Positions 55,671-64,000 of a DNA stretch of 64,000 nucleotides are shown in pieces. The number at the start of each line of letters is the position of its first letter. Within the stretch, counting starts at the first letter, position 1. The DNA is from Aureibaculum algae (GTDB lineage Bacteria; Bacteroidota; Bacteroidia; Flavobacteriales; Flavobacteriaceae), in assembly GCF_006065315.1 (NCBI RefSeq), contig NZ_CP040749.1, positions 2,556,501-2,620,500 on the forward strand, given 5' to 3'. The position numbers and the translations under genes were made by a program. The notes under the pieces are model-generated. The model saw only the letters and a list, made by a program, of their open reading frames with translations. It was not told the origin of the DNA and did no database searches.

Positions 55671-56597
55671 ATGTTAAGTAGAGTAGCAAATAACCTGATT
55701 TGGTTAGATAGATATATGGAAAGAGGTTATGGTATTTTAAGTTTACTTAAAGTAAATTTTTATGCCAATCAAGATTCTCCAGAATTATTTTCTTGGACAC
55801 CAATCATTCACAATTATGATGTTGATGGCACCAACTTTAGTACAGAAGATGCTATTGAATGTATTGAACATATGGTATTTAATACAAATAATAGTAATTC
55901 TATTTTAAATATAGTTACCAAGGCTAGAGAAAATGCAAGAAGTGTTCAAGAGCATATTTCCAGAGAGATGTGGTTAAGTATTAATGATTATTATCTGTTT
56001 TTAATAGACAAAAACTTACCTAAAAAATTACAAGAAGAAGATCCATTGGAATTTTTGGACAATCTAAAATTTTTTCATCTAAATTATTATGCCAACATGG
56101 AAATTACCCAAGGAAGGGGGGCGTCTTATTATTTTCTAAATGTTGGTCGTTATTTAGAACGTGTTATTTTAATTTCAGAATTTACTGCTTTAAAACTAAT
56201 GGAAATCAGTAAAACCACTGATAAATTAGAACAAAGTTTCTACTGGAAAAACCTTTTATTAAGTATAGGTGGCTACAGACATTATTTAAAAACACATAAA
56301 TCTTCATTCGAGCAAGAAAATATCATCACCATGATTTTTCAAGATGAATTGTTTCCTAAATCTGTATATTATTGCATTAACAAACTCAATAAACATATCA
56401 ATAGTCTCATTCAAAGTAACGAATTGGAAAAAAATAATTTAGAATTTTTACTAGGAAAGCTTGAAAGTACAATAAAATACACTACTATTGAGAGTATTAA
56501 CGCCCAAGGTCTTGATAATTTTATTAAAGATATTAAGGAGGATATAAAAAACATTTCATTAACGGTAAATACCGTTTATTTTTCACAAGTTAACTAA
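55671..56597 (+). CDS. Alpha-E domain protein
   Basis: This 308-residue all-helical protein begins MLSRVANNLIWLDRYMERG, the signature of the alpha-E family (DUF403). Conserved-looking helices follow (ARENARSVQEHISREMW, GRGASYYFLNVGRYLERV). The family always occurs with permuted ATP-grasp and transglutaminase genes. Its biochemical role is unknown, and a scaffold or peptide-carrier function has been suggested from context. It is in the middle of the operon. Confidence 0.93.
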   Translation: MLSRVANNLIWLDRYMERGYGILSLLKVNFYANQDSPELFSWTPIIHNYDVDGTNFSTEDAIECIEHMVFNTNNSNSILNIVTKARENARSVQEHISREMWLSINDYYLFLIDKNLPKKLQEEDPLEFLDNLKFFHLNYYANMEITQGRGASYYFLNVGRYLERVILISEFTALKLMEISKTTDKLEQSFYWKNLLLSIGGYRHYLKTHKSSFEQENIITMIFQDELFPKSVYYCINKLNKHINSLIQSNELEKNNLEFLLGKLESTIKYTTIESINAQGLDNFIKDIKEDIKNISLTVNTVYFSQVN

Positions 56598-56605
56598 GTA
56601 AAGTT

Positions 56606-57562
56606 ATGCCGACATTTTATATTAAGCATCTCACTAAATACAGTTACAGCCATGCTGTTATTGATGGTGCCAATCAGATTAAACTTTATCCAGTTGCTAA
56701 TGAATTTCAAGAGATTATATCGCAAAAACTTACCATAAGCAATAAACCAAGTATAGCTACTTATTTAGATTTTTACAACAACTTGGTAGGTACATTTATG
56801 GTTACAGAACCCCATAATTTTCTTTCTATCGTTTCCGAAATTGAGGTTAAAAAAACGACCAAATTATTTCCTGATGAAAATGTAGATGTAAAATTGCAAT
56901 GGGAAGCCTTAAAAGACTTGAAGAATAAACCAGAATTTATAGATTTTTTAAAGTACATTACTTTTGATGGTACGCCTGAAATTTCTGAAATGATAAATTC
57001 TAAAGATTTTACAAGTATTTCACCTTATAAAATGGTCATGGATTTCTGTGAATATATTTATTCCAATTTCAAATATATACAGGGAATTACGCATGTAAAT
57101 TCTAAATTAGATGAAGTTTGGCAAATGAAAGCAGGAGTTTGTCAAGATTTTACTTATATCTTATTACAAATGGTACGGATGTTAGGAATTCCAGCCCGAT
57201 ATGTTAGTGGTTATATTTGCCCTAGTGATGATGCCTCAAGAGGTGAAGGAGCGACACATGCTTGGATAGAAGCCTATATTCCCAATTATGGATGGTTAGG
57301 TGTTGATCCAACAAACAATTTAATTGCTAATTTGTACCATGTAAAACTAGCAGTAGGACGTAGCTATAAAGATTGTGCACCTGTAAAAGGTGTTTTCAAA
57401 GGGAACGTAGAAGAAGATTTGTTTGTAAAAGTAAAAGTGAGTACCGTAAAAAGTAATATTGATACTATTGAATTTCCATATAGTGATGCTCCTATTATTG
57501 ACAAGAATAGCTATCGTCATAATTTGGCGTTAATACAACAGGAGCAACAGCAACAACAATAA
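56606..57562 (+). CDS. Transglutaminase-like peptidase/amidase with a glutamine tail
   Basis: The 318-residue protein has a bacterial transglutaminase N-terminal domain (residues ~1-85) and a transglutaminase-like core. The triad is predicted as Cys179 (AGVCQDFTY), His218 (GATHAWIEAY) and Asp234 (GVDPTNN). Bacterial members are usually peptidases or amidases rather than cross-linkers. The last eight residues hold seven glutamines (QQEQQQQQ), encoded by a CAA/CAG run that could slip. No signal peptide is seen, so it acts in the cytoplasm with its operon partners. Confidence 0.92.
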   Translation: MPTFYIKHLTKYSYSHAVIDGANQIKLYPVANEFQEIISQKLTISNKPSIATYLDFYNNLVGTFMVTEPHNFLSIVSEIEVKKTTKLFPDENVDVKLQWEALKDLKNKPEFIDFLKYITFDGTPEISEMINSKDFTSISPYKMVMDFCEYIYSNFKYIQGITHVNSKLDEVWQMKAGVCQDFTYILLQMVRMLGIPARYVSGYICPSDDASRGEGATHAWIEAYIPNYGWLGVDPTNNLIANLYHVKLAVGRSYKDCAPVKGVFKGNVEEDLFVKVKVSTVKSNIDTIEFPYSDAPIIDKNSYRHNLALIQQEQQQQQ

Positions 57563-57714
57563 TACCTACATTTTCTATTAATTATAAATTTTCTTCAACT
57601 ATAGAATCTTTCTATATAAACTTCATTAATGAGTGTAATCTCAATAATGAAATGATATAATTATATAAATCAATTATCAATTGAAATGGTATAAGCCAAT
57701 ATCAATCATTTACT

Positions 57715-57722
57715 TACTTTTG
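57715..57722 (+). promoter_or_regulatory. Bacteroidota -7 box (TACTTTTG) of the zinc-peptidase gene
   Basis: TACTTTTGCA fits TAnnTTTG and predicts transcription about 10 nt before ATG 57739, separate from the ATP-grasp operon. Confidence 0.5.
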
Positions 57723-57738
57723 CAATTATTATAACACT

Positions 57739-58782
57739 ATGAAAATATTTCAATGTGGTCATTGTGATCATGCATTATATTTCGAAAACTATACTTGTGA
57801 AAATTGTGGACATTTATCAGGTTTTAGAGATACAGATCGTAAAATGCTTACCTTTAATCCTCATGGAGATGTCCTTATTTCAGATAGAGAACAAATAGAA
57901 TATAAATATTGTAAGAATAACGAATATGAGGTTTGTAATTGGTTAATTGAAAAGAATGATCCAAATGACTATTGCAGTGCTTGTCAATTAAACAGAACCA
58001 TACCCAATCTTTCCGACAAAGAAAATTTTGAAAAATGGCAACATTTAGAAGTCGCTAAGCATCGTTTGATTTATCAACTTCAGAAAATTGGGTTAATCTT
58101 AATTAGCAAAGAAGATAATGAAGCGGGATTCTGTTTTGATTTTATAGCACAACAAAACAATCCAAATCTCATGACAGGGCATGCCAATGGTGTAATCACC
58201 ATCCTTTTACGGGAAGCAGACTCTGTATTGAGAGAGCAAATGCGAAAGCAATTATTTGAACCCTATCGAACCTTACTTGGCCATCTTAGACATGAAGTTG
58301 GACACTATTTTTGGGACAGATTGGTACATAGTAACGAGAAAGTATTGACAGGTTTTAGAGCCATTTTCGGAAATGAACAATTGGACTATGGAGAGGCTTT
58401 ACAGAATTATTATAAAGACGGTGCTCCTAAAAATTGGCAAAAGACATTTATAAGTAAATATGCTACATCGCATCCTTGGGAAGATTGGGCAGAAACTTGG
58501 GCACATTATTTACATGTTATGGAGATGGTAGAAACTGCTTATTTTTTTGGAATTAATGTGAAGCCAATTGGTAAGAAAAAGAAGTTGAAAGCTAAGGTTA
58601 CATTCGATCCCTATACCATTGAAAATTTTGATGTTATCATTCGAACTTGCGTTCCATTGTCATTTGCAGTCAACAGTATTAACAGAGCTATGGGCGTTCC
58701 AGATATGTATCCTTTTAAAATTTCACCTGGAGTGGTTGATAAAATGAAATTCATTCACCAATTATTGTTACCCAAACGATAA
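57739..58782 (+). CDS. Zinc-ribbon putative metallopeptidase (COG4307-like)
   Basis: The 347-residue protein has an N-terminal zinc ribbon (CGHCDHA and CENCGH, residues ~6-24) and a further CSAC pair near residue 79. Its peptidase-like domain has H185-E-V-G-H189 (GHLRHEVGHYFWD), and a downstream WEDWAETWAHYLH holds a third-ligand acid or histidine. This architecture is annotated as a putative zinc-binding peptidase and tends to neighbour ATP-grasp/alpha-E/transglutaminase operons. It may process the peptide they make. It has its own -7 box and lies 176 bp downstream. Confidence 0.87.
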   Translation: MKIFQCGHCDHALYFENYTCENCGHLSGFRDTDRKMLTFNPHGDVLISDREQIEYKYCKNNEYEVCNWLIEKNDPNDYCSACQLNRTIPNLSDKENFEKWQHLEVAKHRLIYQLQKIGLILISKEDNEAGFCFDFIAQQNNPNLMTGHANGVITILLREADSVLREQMRKQLFEPYRTLLGHLRHEVGHYFWDRLVHSNEKVLTGFRAIFGNEQLDYGEALQNYYKDGAPKNWQKTFISKYATSHPWEDWAETWAHYLHVMEMVETAYFFGINVKPIGKKKKLKAKVTFDPYTIENFDVIIRTCVPLSFAVNSINRAMGVPDMYPFKISPGVVDKMKFIHQLLLPKR

Positions 58783-58897
58783 GGACATTCTTTTAAGTAT
58801 TTAATGATTTAATTCAATTGAAGGAAACCGTCAATTCGAAAGCCATACTTTTTATCGTGATGTATCCAGAAGCGGTTTCTACACAAAGCATAGTATA

Positions 58898-59818
58898 TTA
58901 AAATATACTCAGTTCCGAGTGGGTTGTAACTTCTTCGAGTAATTTCATTCCTCTAAATGAGTTTCCATTTGGGTTTAATTTTGGACTCCAAACGGCAATA
59001 GTATAGTTATGCGGATATAATGCCACAATTCCGCCACCAACACCACTTTTTCCAGGTAACCCAACTTTAAAGGCAAACTCTCCAGACTCATCATAAAATC
59101 CACAAGTAAGCATAAGAGCATTAATACGTTTGGACTGACTATTGGTTATTATTTTTTCTCCATTTGATAATTTACGACCACCATTGGCTAAAAACGAAAA
59201 AGTATAAGAGAGTTGCTGACAGTTCATTTCTAGAGAACACATATCAAAATAAAAATCAAGCACTACAGCAGGATCATTTTTAATATTTCCAAATGATTTT
59301 ATAAAATTACAGAGTGCGACATTTCTATAACCCGTTGCTTTTTCTGAATCTGCAATCTTGTCTGAATAGGAGAGCGTGGGTAAATCACTTAAATTTCTTA
59401 CAAATGCTAAAAAATCTTTAGGTGCATTATCTAGATGTGTGATCAATATGTCGCAAATAACAATAGCTCCTGAATTAATAAAAGGATTACGAGGAATCCC
59501 CTTATAACTTTCTAATAATAAAAGGGAGTCAAATTTAGTTCCAGATGGTTCAACATCTATACGGTTCCAAACTTTTTCGCCTATCGTTTTTATAGCCAAA
59601 GTAAGTGATAATACCTTCGCAATACTTTGAATTGAAAATTTCTCTTTATAATTTCCAATTCCAAAATCAGTACCATCATTTTTGGTCATATGAACGCCAA
59701 ACATTGATGGATCTACATTAGCTAACTCCGGTATATAGGTCGCTATTTTGCCTTCATCTTTAAGAGATTTTGCAAGGTTGTATCCATTTTCAATAATACT
59801 TTTATAATTTGATGCCAT
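58898..59818 (-). CDS. glsA: Glutaminase A
   Basis: The 306-residue enzyme hydrolyses L-glutamine to glutamate and ammonia. It has the serine beta-lactamase-like fold with the S-x-x-K motif in FSIQSIAKVLSL, and the family segments GIPRNPFINSGAIV, SEKATGYRNVALCNFIKSFG and LPGKSGVGGGIVALYP. The length is normal. It converges with the zinc-peptidase gene. Its closeness to a ligase and transglutaminase operon is suggestive but not proof of a link. Confidence 0.96.
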   Translation of the reverse strand: MASNYKSIIENGYNLAKSLKDEGKIATYIPELANVDPSMFGVHMTKNDGTDFGIGNYKEKFSIQSIAKVLSLTLAIKTIGEKVWNRIDVEPSGTKFDSLLLLESYKGIPRNPFINSGAIVICDILITHLDNAPKDFLAFVRNLSDLPTLSYSDKIADSEKATGYRNVALCNFIKSFGNIKNDPAVVLDFYFDMCSLEMNCQQLSYTFSFLANGGRKLSNGEKIITNSQSKRINALMLTCGFYDESGEFAFKVGLPGKSGVGGGIVALYPHNYTIAVWSPKLNPNGNSFRGMKLLEEVTTHSELSIF

Positions 59819-59971
59819 CTTTTTTATAATTGAAATATATTTTAGCCAAGGTAATTTTTATTTACGATCAAAAAGAGAAACTCAAATGTTATTAACTACA
59901 TTAACCAATTAATAGTACACTTTAATTTTAGCACAATATTATCTTTCTCCATCCATATCAAAGAAAATAGC

Positions 59972-59979
59972 TAAATTTG
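59972..59979 (+). promoter_or_regulatory. Bacteroidota -7 box (TAAATTTG) of the MarC gene
   Basis: TAAATTTGC is a perfect -7 match, with a leader of about 54 nt to ATG 60040. Confidence 0.5.
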
Positions 59980-60039
59980 CTTTTTTTTAATACCATTTCT
60001 TTACATCAGTTAATTACTGAAAATTAATAAAATCTATCA

Positions 60040-60660
60040 ATGGATAACCTGCTTACTTTTGCAATTACCGTATTTACTGGTTTTTTTGCTATTGCAAATC
60101 CGATTACAAATATGACGATTTTTTTAACATTGACTGAAGGTGCTGATAAACAAACAAAGCGTAGTATAAATAAAAGAGCCACTTTTATTGCTTTTATTAT
60201 TGTCACTGTCTTTGTACTATTGGGAACTTTTATTTTTGAAATGTTTCAAATCAGTATTCCAGCATTTAAAATTGCTGGGGGTATTTTAGTATTTTTTGTA
60301 GGATTTGAGATGTTACAGTCCAAAAAATCTAATGTAAAACATATTAAGGATGTTCATATTGATGAAAATATTGCCGTTTCCCCTCTAGCTATACCTATTA
60401 TCTCTGGACCAGGTACAATTGTAACTGCAATGAATTTTAGTTCAAATGCAAGTAATATTAAAACGCTAATAGTTATTTTAATGTTCGGTTTACTTTGCTT
60501 CTTAACCTTTCTAACCTTTCGAGTAAGCGACCTTGTAGTTAGGAAAATAGGTAATAATGTAATTTCAGTTATTGGGAAGATAATGGGATTGATTATATCT
60601 ATAATCGGAACAGGTATGGTTATACAAGGAATAAAGATTTCCTTTAATTTAGCATTATAA
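60040..60660 (+). CDS. MarC family integral membrane protein
   Basis: The 206-residue protein has six predicted membrane segments in the MarC/UPF0056 pattern (FFAIANPITNMTIFLTLTEG at the N-terminus, AVSPLAIPIISGPGTIVTAM after TM3). The name comes from the mar locus, although a role in drug resistance was not upheld. Transport of an amino acid or other small molecule is possible. It is monocistronic. Confidence 0.93.
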   Translation: MDNLLTFAITVFTGFFAIANPITNMTIFLTLTEGADKQTKRSINKRATFIAFIIVTVFVLLGTFIFEMFQISIPAFKIAGGILVFFVGFEMLQSKKSNVKHIKDVHIDENIAVSPLAIPIISGPGTIVTAMNFSSNASNIKTLIVILMFGLLCFLTFLTFRVSDLVVRKIGNNVISVIGKIMGLIISIIGTGMVIQGIKISFNLAL

Positions 60661-60766
60661 GTAAGCAGATTGTTATAATTATAAGCTCCCTTTAGATCTA
60701 TTAGATGGATTGTATTATCTGAATGAATAAACTTTATAATTCTTATTACAATTACAACTTTTTAGG

Positions 60767-62200
60767 CTACCAACCATCTAGTACACATTGCATGGTATAA
60801 GGCTCGGTTTCACTTAAAGGAAGTGCTTCCAAATCATCTCCTAAATAATTACCGCTTGCAAAACCTCTAGCATTTTTAAAACGATAAGACCAACAGTATC
60901 TAAGATTTGTATGTTCTTCAGAATAGGTAACGAGGTTATCGACTAAGATGACATTGTCAAAATCAGAAAACGCTAAAAAGTATCCTAGAAATTGGTTGCG
61001 TCTTACATCGGCATCAGAACTCTTATACATATACATTCCACAATTATTCATTACATTATCATGTACAAATGTTGCTCTATTATGACCTTTATCGCCTCCA
61101 CTTGAGTATTGAATATAACCTAAACGTCCGTTAGCAGAACCATTGATCATGGTAACTGAATTTCTTGCAATAATGTTATGTGTTTTATGCCAACTAACAA
61201 TAGGTCCATCTGTATATTTACTATCCTCACCTTGTTCCATTACATTATCTAGAATATAGACATTTTCACCCGTTGCATTAACAATATCTCCACCGGCATT
61301 ATGGTGGAAAAAATTATCTTGTATCAATATATCTTCATCGATACGACCTGGCCCTTCAATATCAATACCAAATTGTGGAGAAGTACCATTAATATGATGG
61401 ATTTCATTATCTCTAATTTCAACACGAACACCTCCAACAATTGAAATACCTTGACGTCTATTATTATAAATAGTATTATTAATAAAAGTAACATCATTCG
61501 AGTCTAATAATAAAGAGCCATCGCCTGTTAGACTATGCAATTCCATATTTTGTATGAGCACATTATTATTGCCTTTCAAACAAATACCATGTCCTTCATC
61601 ATGTGCCGTTTTACCATCTTCTCGAGCGGTAAAAACATGTGTGTCACGGTCCCCTTTTATTACACCATCACGTACAATAATATTATCACCATTTAAACTT
61701 AAAACACAGTAATTCCATTTATTATTTGCATGTATTGATAATACAGCACCTTCACTAAAAACGAATTCAGTATTACCATGAACTTCAATACCACCATAGT
61801 AAATATCATTTACATCTTCACCTACTAAATATTCACCAGAAGGCAATATAACGCGACTATACCCTTCGTCATGTGCCCAATCAATAGCTGCTTGTAAATT
61901 AGTGGTGGTTTTGGAAAAATCAGTATTTGTATTCGGAATATCCCATCGTTCTAACTCTATAATATATTCTTTATTTCCTGTTATGATGGGCAATTGTGCA
62001 CTAAAAAGTCGAACAGGTAAACCGTCATCATCTAAATTTTCAACATCTGCTCCATACACAGCATCAGTATCGGTAGTAATATCAGTGTCAGAATCACCGA
62101 GCCCCTCAATATCAACATCATCACCAGGAAAATTGGTTTCACTACAAGAGGTATTGAAGATACAAATTAAAAATAAAACGGCATACGAAAGGCTTTTCAT
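60767..62200 (-). CDS. Right-handed beta-helix lipoprotein
   Basis: The 477-residue lipoprotein (CIFNTSC, then SETN) has an acidic Asp/Thr-rich linker, probably a surface-exposed stalk. A pectate-lyase-like beta helix of NosD/PbH1 repeats follows (HVFTAREDGKTAHDEGHGIC, NVTFINNTIYNNRRQGISIVGG, DNEIHHINGTSPQFGIDI). It probably binds or cleaves a polysaccharide at the cell surface. Catalytic residues are not certain. It is the second exported beta-helix in the window and not closely similar to the first. Confidence 0.9.
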   Translation of the reverse strand: MKSLSYAVLFLICIFNTSCSETNFPGDDVDIEGLGDSDTDITTDTDAVYGADVENLDDDGLPVRLFSAQLPIITGNKEYIIELERWDIPNTNTDFSKTTTNLQAAIDWAHDEGYSRVILPSGEYLVGEDVNDIYYGGIEVHGNTEFVFSEGAVLSIHANNKWNYCVLSLNGDNIIVRDGVIKGDRDTHVFTAREDGKTAHDEGHGICLKGNNNVLIQNMELHSLTGDGSLLLDSNDVTFINNTIYNNRRQGISIVGGVRVEIRDNEIHHINGTSPQFGIDIEGPGRIDEDILIQDNFFHHNAGGDIVNATGENVYILDNVMEQGEDSKYTDGPIVSWHKTHNIIARNSVTMINGSANGRLGYIQYSSGGDKGHNRATFVHDNVMNNCGMYMYKSSDADVRRNQFLGYFLAFSDFDNVILVDNLVTYSEEHTNLRYCWSYRFKNARGFASGNYLGDDLEALPLSETEPYTMQCVLDGW

Positions 62201-62403
62201 GAGTGTTTTTTAAAATCAAGTTTAGTAGAAATTAAGCGTCTTTAATAATGATTTAAATGTAGAGATCTCCAACGTTTACAATGATAACAAAACGATTATA
62301 AGGAAGTTATAGTATAATGTATTCCATTTTTTTCGGGATTTTAAATGGTTTCAATTGGGATTATAAATCAGAGTAATTACCAACTATAGCTAAATACAGC
62401 TCA

Positions 62404-62436
62404 TAAAAAAAAGGCTGCCTAAATTGAGACAACCTT
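62404..62436 (-). terminator. Rho-independent terminator of the DJ-1/PfpI operon
   Basis: On the reverse strand AAGGTTGTCT pairs with AGGCAGCCTT, using two G-U pairs, around a 6-nt loop. A run of eight or so T follows. It lies 25 bp past the stop at 62461. Confidence 0.85.
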
Positions 62437-62460
62437 TTTAATAATATGAAATGATTCTAT

Positions 62461-63138
62461 TTATTTCAAGCTTGCTAATAACTTTTCAGCCACTAACTCA
62501 GATGAAGCAGGGTTTTGACCTGTAATTAAATTCCCATCTTGTATTGCATAAGGAGCCCAATCTTCTACGTTTGAATAAAATGCACCATGCTCTATAAGCA
62601 TATCTTCTACTAAAACAGGTACTACTGCTGATAAGCCAACTGTAGTTTCCTCTGAATTTGAAAAACCAGTAACTTTTTTACCTTCAACCAATGGATAACC
62701 TTCTGAATTTTTAACTTTCATTAGGGCTACGGGAGCATGACATACAAAAGCAATAGGTTTGTGTTGACTATTAAACTTTTCTATTAATGCTACTGAATTA
62801 GCGTCATTCGCTAAATCCCATAAAGGACCATGACCACCAGGATAAAAAACAGCATCAAAATCATCAGCATTCATATCTGCCAATACTTTTGTATTTGCAA
62901 TTTTATTTTTGGCTACATCATCATTATTAAAACGTTCTGTGTCTTTTGTTGCAGCATCTGGTGAATCACTACTTGGATCTATAGGAGCGGCACCACCTTT
63001 TGGAGTAGCCAATGTAATATCAGCTCCTTTATCTAATAATGTGTAATATGGATTTGCAAATTCTTCAACCCAAAATCCTGTTTTTTTTCCTGTGTCTCCC
63101 AATTTATCATGAGAGGTTAATACAAATAATATTTTCAT
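62461..63138 (-). CDS. DJ-1/PfpI family protein (Hsp31/glyoxalase III-like)
   Basis: The 225-residue protein has a DJ-1/PfpI fold with the nucleophile elbow AFVCHAPVALM and the family segments GFWVEEFANPYY, ADITLATPKGG and FYPGGHGPLWDL. The layout resembles Hsp31-type class members that turn methylglyoxal into lactate without a cofactor, but chaperone or deglycase roles are alternatives. It lies 31 bp after the alcohol dehydrogenase gene in the same operon, supporting a role in reactive-aldehyde removal. Confidence 0.92.
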   Translation of the reverse strand: MKILFVLTSHDKLGDTGKKTGFWVEEFANPYYTLLDKGADITLATPKGGAAPIDPSSDSPDAATKDTERFNNDDVAKNKIANTKVLADMNADDFDAVFYPGGHGPLWDLANDANSVALIEKFNSQHKPIAFVCHAPVALMKVKNSEGYPLVEGKKVTGFSNSEETTVGLSAVVPVLVEDMLIEHGAFYSNVEDWAPYAIQDGNLITGQNPASSELVAEKLLASLK

Positions 63139-63169
63139 TTTTTTTATTTTTTATATGTTATCCTTAAAT

Positions 63170-64000
63170 TTAGTACGCCATTTTTACAATTTTTTCAACC
63201 TTGTCAGGTGATAACGTTTTATATTCACCTAAACCTAACCAACCACGATCTGTAAAACGTTGTGCTATTTTTTCAGCAGTACCTTCATAATCTTTAGTGT
63301 AATCAGATAATTTTGTGTCAATACCTAATTGATGAAAAAAGTCAACTGTTTTTTCAATTGCAGCATATGCCTTATCATCGATACTTCCTTCCGTTATATT
63401 CCAAACACGTTCACCATATTGTGCTAATTTTTCTTTTTTAGCCTCAAAATTATACTTGTAATGACTAGGTGCAATTACCGCCAAAGTACGTGCATGATCT
63501 ATACCAAACAGAGCTGTAAGTTCGTGTCCCATAGCATGAACGGCCCAATCGCTTGGTACTCCTTGTTGAATTAATCCGTTTAAAGCCATTGTACAACTCC
63601 ACATAAAATTAGATGCGGCGTCATAATCCGTTGGATCTTTCATTACTTTAGGTGCCACTTCTACTAATGTTTGTAAAATACTTTCAGCAAATCGATCTTG
63701 AAGTAATGCACCTACCGAATAGGTTAAGTATTGTTCTAACACATGCGTAAACGAATCTGCTAAACCATTTGCCAATTGACGTGTTGGAATTGAAGTAATA
63801 ACTTGAGGGTCTAGTATTGAAAATATAGGAAATAAGCCTGGACCGCCCATTGCCAATTTCTCTTTGGTTTCAGATCTCGTAATAACAGAACCAGAATTCA
63901 TTTCAGAACCTGTTGCAGGTAATGTTAACACCGTACCAAAAGGCATTGCTTTTTCTGTTCTGATACTTTTAGATAAAATATCCCAAGGGGTATCACCTTC
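63170..64000 (-). CDS. Iron-containing alcohol dehydrogenase (YqhD/BDH-like), cut by the window edge
   Basis: The reverse frame is open through base 64000 (EGDTPWDILSKSIRTEKA precedes the internal Met at 63946), so the N-terminal part lies outside the window. About 276 residues are visible. The segments LTLPATGSEMNSGSVITR, GLADSFTHVLEQYLT, WAVHAMGHELTALFGIDHAR and AVIAPSHYKYNFEAKKEKL match NADPH-dependent YqhD/BDH dehydrogenases. The histidines and aspartate supply the metal site. Such enzymes reduce short aldehydes including methylglyoxal. It is followed by the DJ-1/PfpI gene. Confidence 0.93.
   Translation of the reverse strand, partial: EGDTPWDILSKSIRTEKAMPFGTVLTLPATGSEMNSGSVITRSETKEKLAMGGPGLFPIFSILDPQVITSIPTRQLANGLADSFTHVLEQYLTYSVGALLQDRFAESILQTLVEVAPKVMKDPTDYDAASNFMWSCTMALNGLIQQGVPSDWAVHAMGHELTALFGIDHARTLAVIAPSHYKYNFEAKKEKLAQYGERVWNITEGSIDDKAYAAIEKTVDFFHQLGIDTKLSDYTKDYEGTAEKIAQRFTDRGWLGLGEYKTLSPDKVEKIVKMAY

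Noticed and set aside
53160..59818. Reading the 53-60 kb region as an anti-phage defence island
   Set aside because: A nuclease-like DUF1853 and an ATP-grasp/peptidase set can suggest defence, but there is no helicase, toxin, sensor or mobile element, and the families are common in ordinary chromosomes.
425..63946. Many open frames of 60-150 codons antisense to or out of frame with the listed genes
   Set aside because: They lie within larger genes with recognisable domains, have low-complexity translations and lack promoters or homologous motifs.
1..64000. tRNA, rRNA, CRISPR, insertion sequences or prophage
   Set aside because: I saw no T-loop-like conserved sequence, spaced direct-repeat array, transposase or integrase motif, or phage structural gene on either strand.

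Overview
The window looks like chromosome from a marine-type member of the Flavobacteriaceae (Bacteroidota). The DNA is very AT-rich. Many promoters have the Bacteroidota -7 box TAnnTTTG close to the start codon, and Shine-Dalgarno sequences are largely absent. Many products are lipoproteins with a short signal peptide and a cysteine. One protein carries a type IX secretion C-terminal sorting domain, and a lipidated TamA-type protein (TamL) is paired with TamB. I see no rRNA, tRNA, CRISPR array, insertion sequence or prophage. The content reads as ordinary chromosome with a few accessory loci. Both edges cut a gene.

Layout. 0-4.2 kb: end of an unknown gene, a SulP anion transporter, a reverse-strand operon of an ECF sigma factor with two small partners, and a YdeI-like protein with a CDGSH iron-sulfur tail. 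4.3-8.6 kb: a lipoprotein cyclophilin diverges from an operon of TlpA-like thioredoxin, Cys-rich beta-propeller lipoprotein, idi and a QueD-family gene, followed by an acetyltransferase and a cold-shock protein. 8.7-14 kb: C40 peptidase plus ROK kinase, RdgB, DPP IV and a small HMA-like protein. 14-20.6 kb: CocE-type hydrolase, two MFS carriers, LpxD and a cold-shock-domain protein. 20.9-24.2 kb: OmpA-type lipoprotein, two unknown Bacteroidota proteins and an EamA carrier. 24.4-31.7 kb: tamB-tamL. 31.7-44.6 kb: S4 protein, T9SS cargo, M23/LysM endopeptidase, M3 peptidase, DUF4251 lipoprotein, TMEM175-like channel, WG-repeat lipoprotein, and a large BNR protein coupled to a Tat-exported PLP enzyme.

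44.7-53.1 kb holds a two-component system (TPR histidine kinase and LuxR-type regulator) surrounded by small exported or membrane proteins. Four reverse-strand promoters here share one architecture. A TTGCA-type -7 box is followed, exactly 35 bp upstream, by an AATT-centred element. Three of the four also have a second copy, TCTATGAATTC, exactly 27 bp further out behind an A-tract. One copy is a perfect 28-bp palindrome between the kinase and the operon that ends in the regulator. I read this as the operator of an apparently undescribed local regulon.

53.2-59.8 kb holds a second notable locus: a circularly permuted ATP-grasp ligase, an alpha-E protein, a transglutaminase with a glutamine tail and a zinc-ribbon HEVGH peptidase. 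A glutaminase and a DUF1853 protein flank it. This is a rarely studied set thought to make and process a peptide. The window ends with MarC, a beta-helix lipoprotein, and a DJ-1/PfpI protein in an operon with a YqhD-like alcohol dehydrogenase, plausibly for reactive-aldehyde detoxification.
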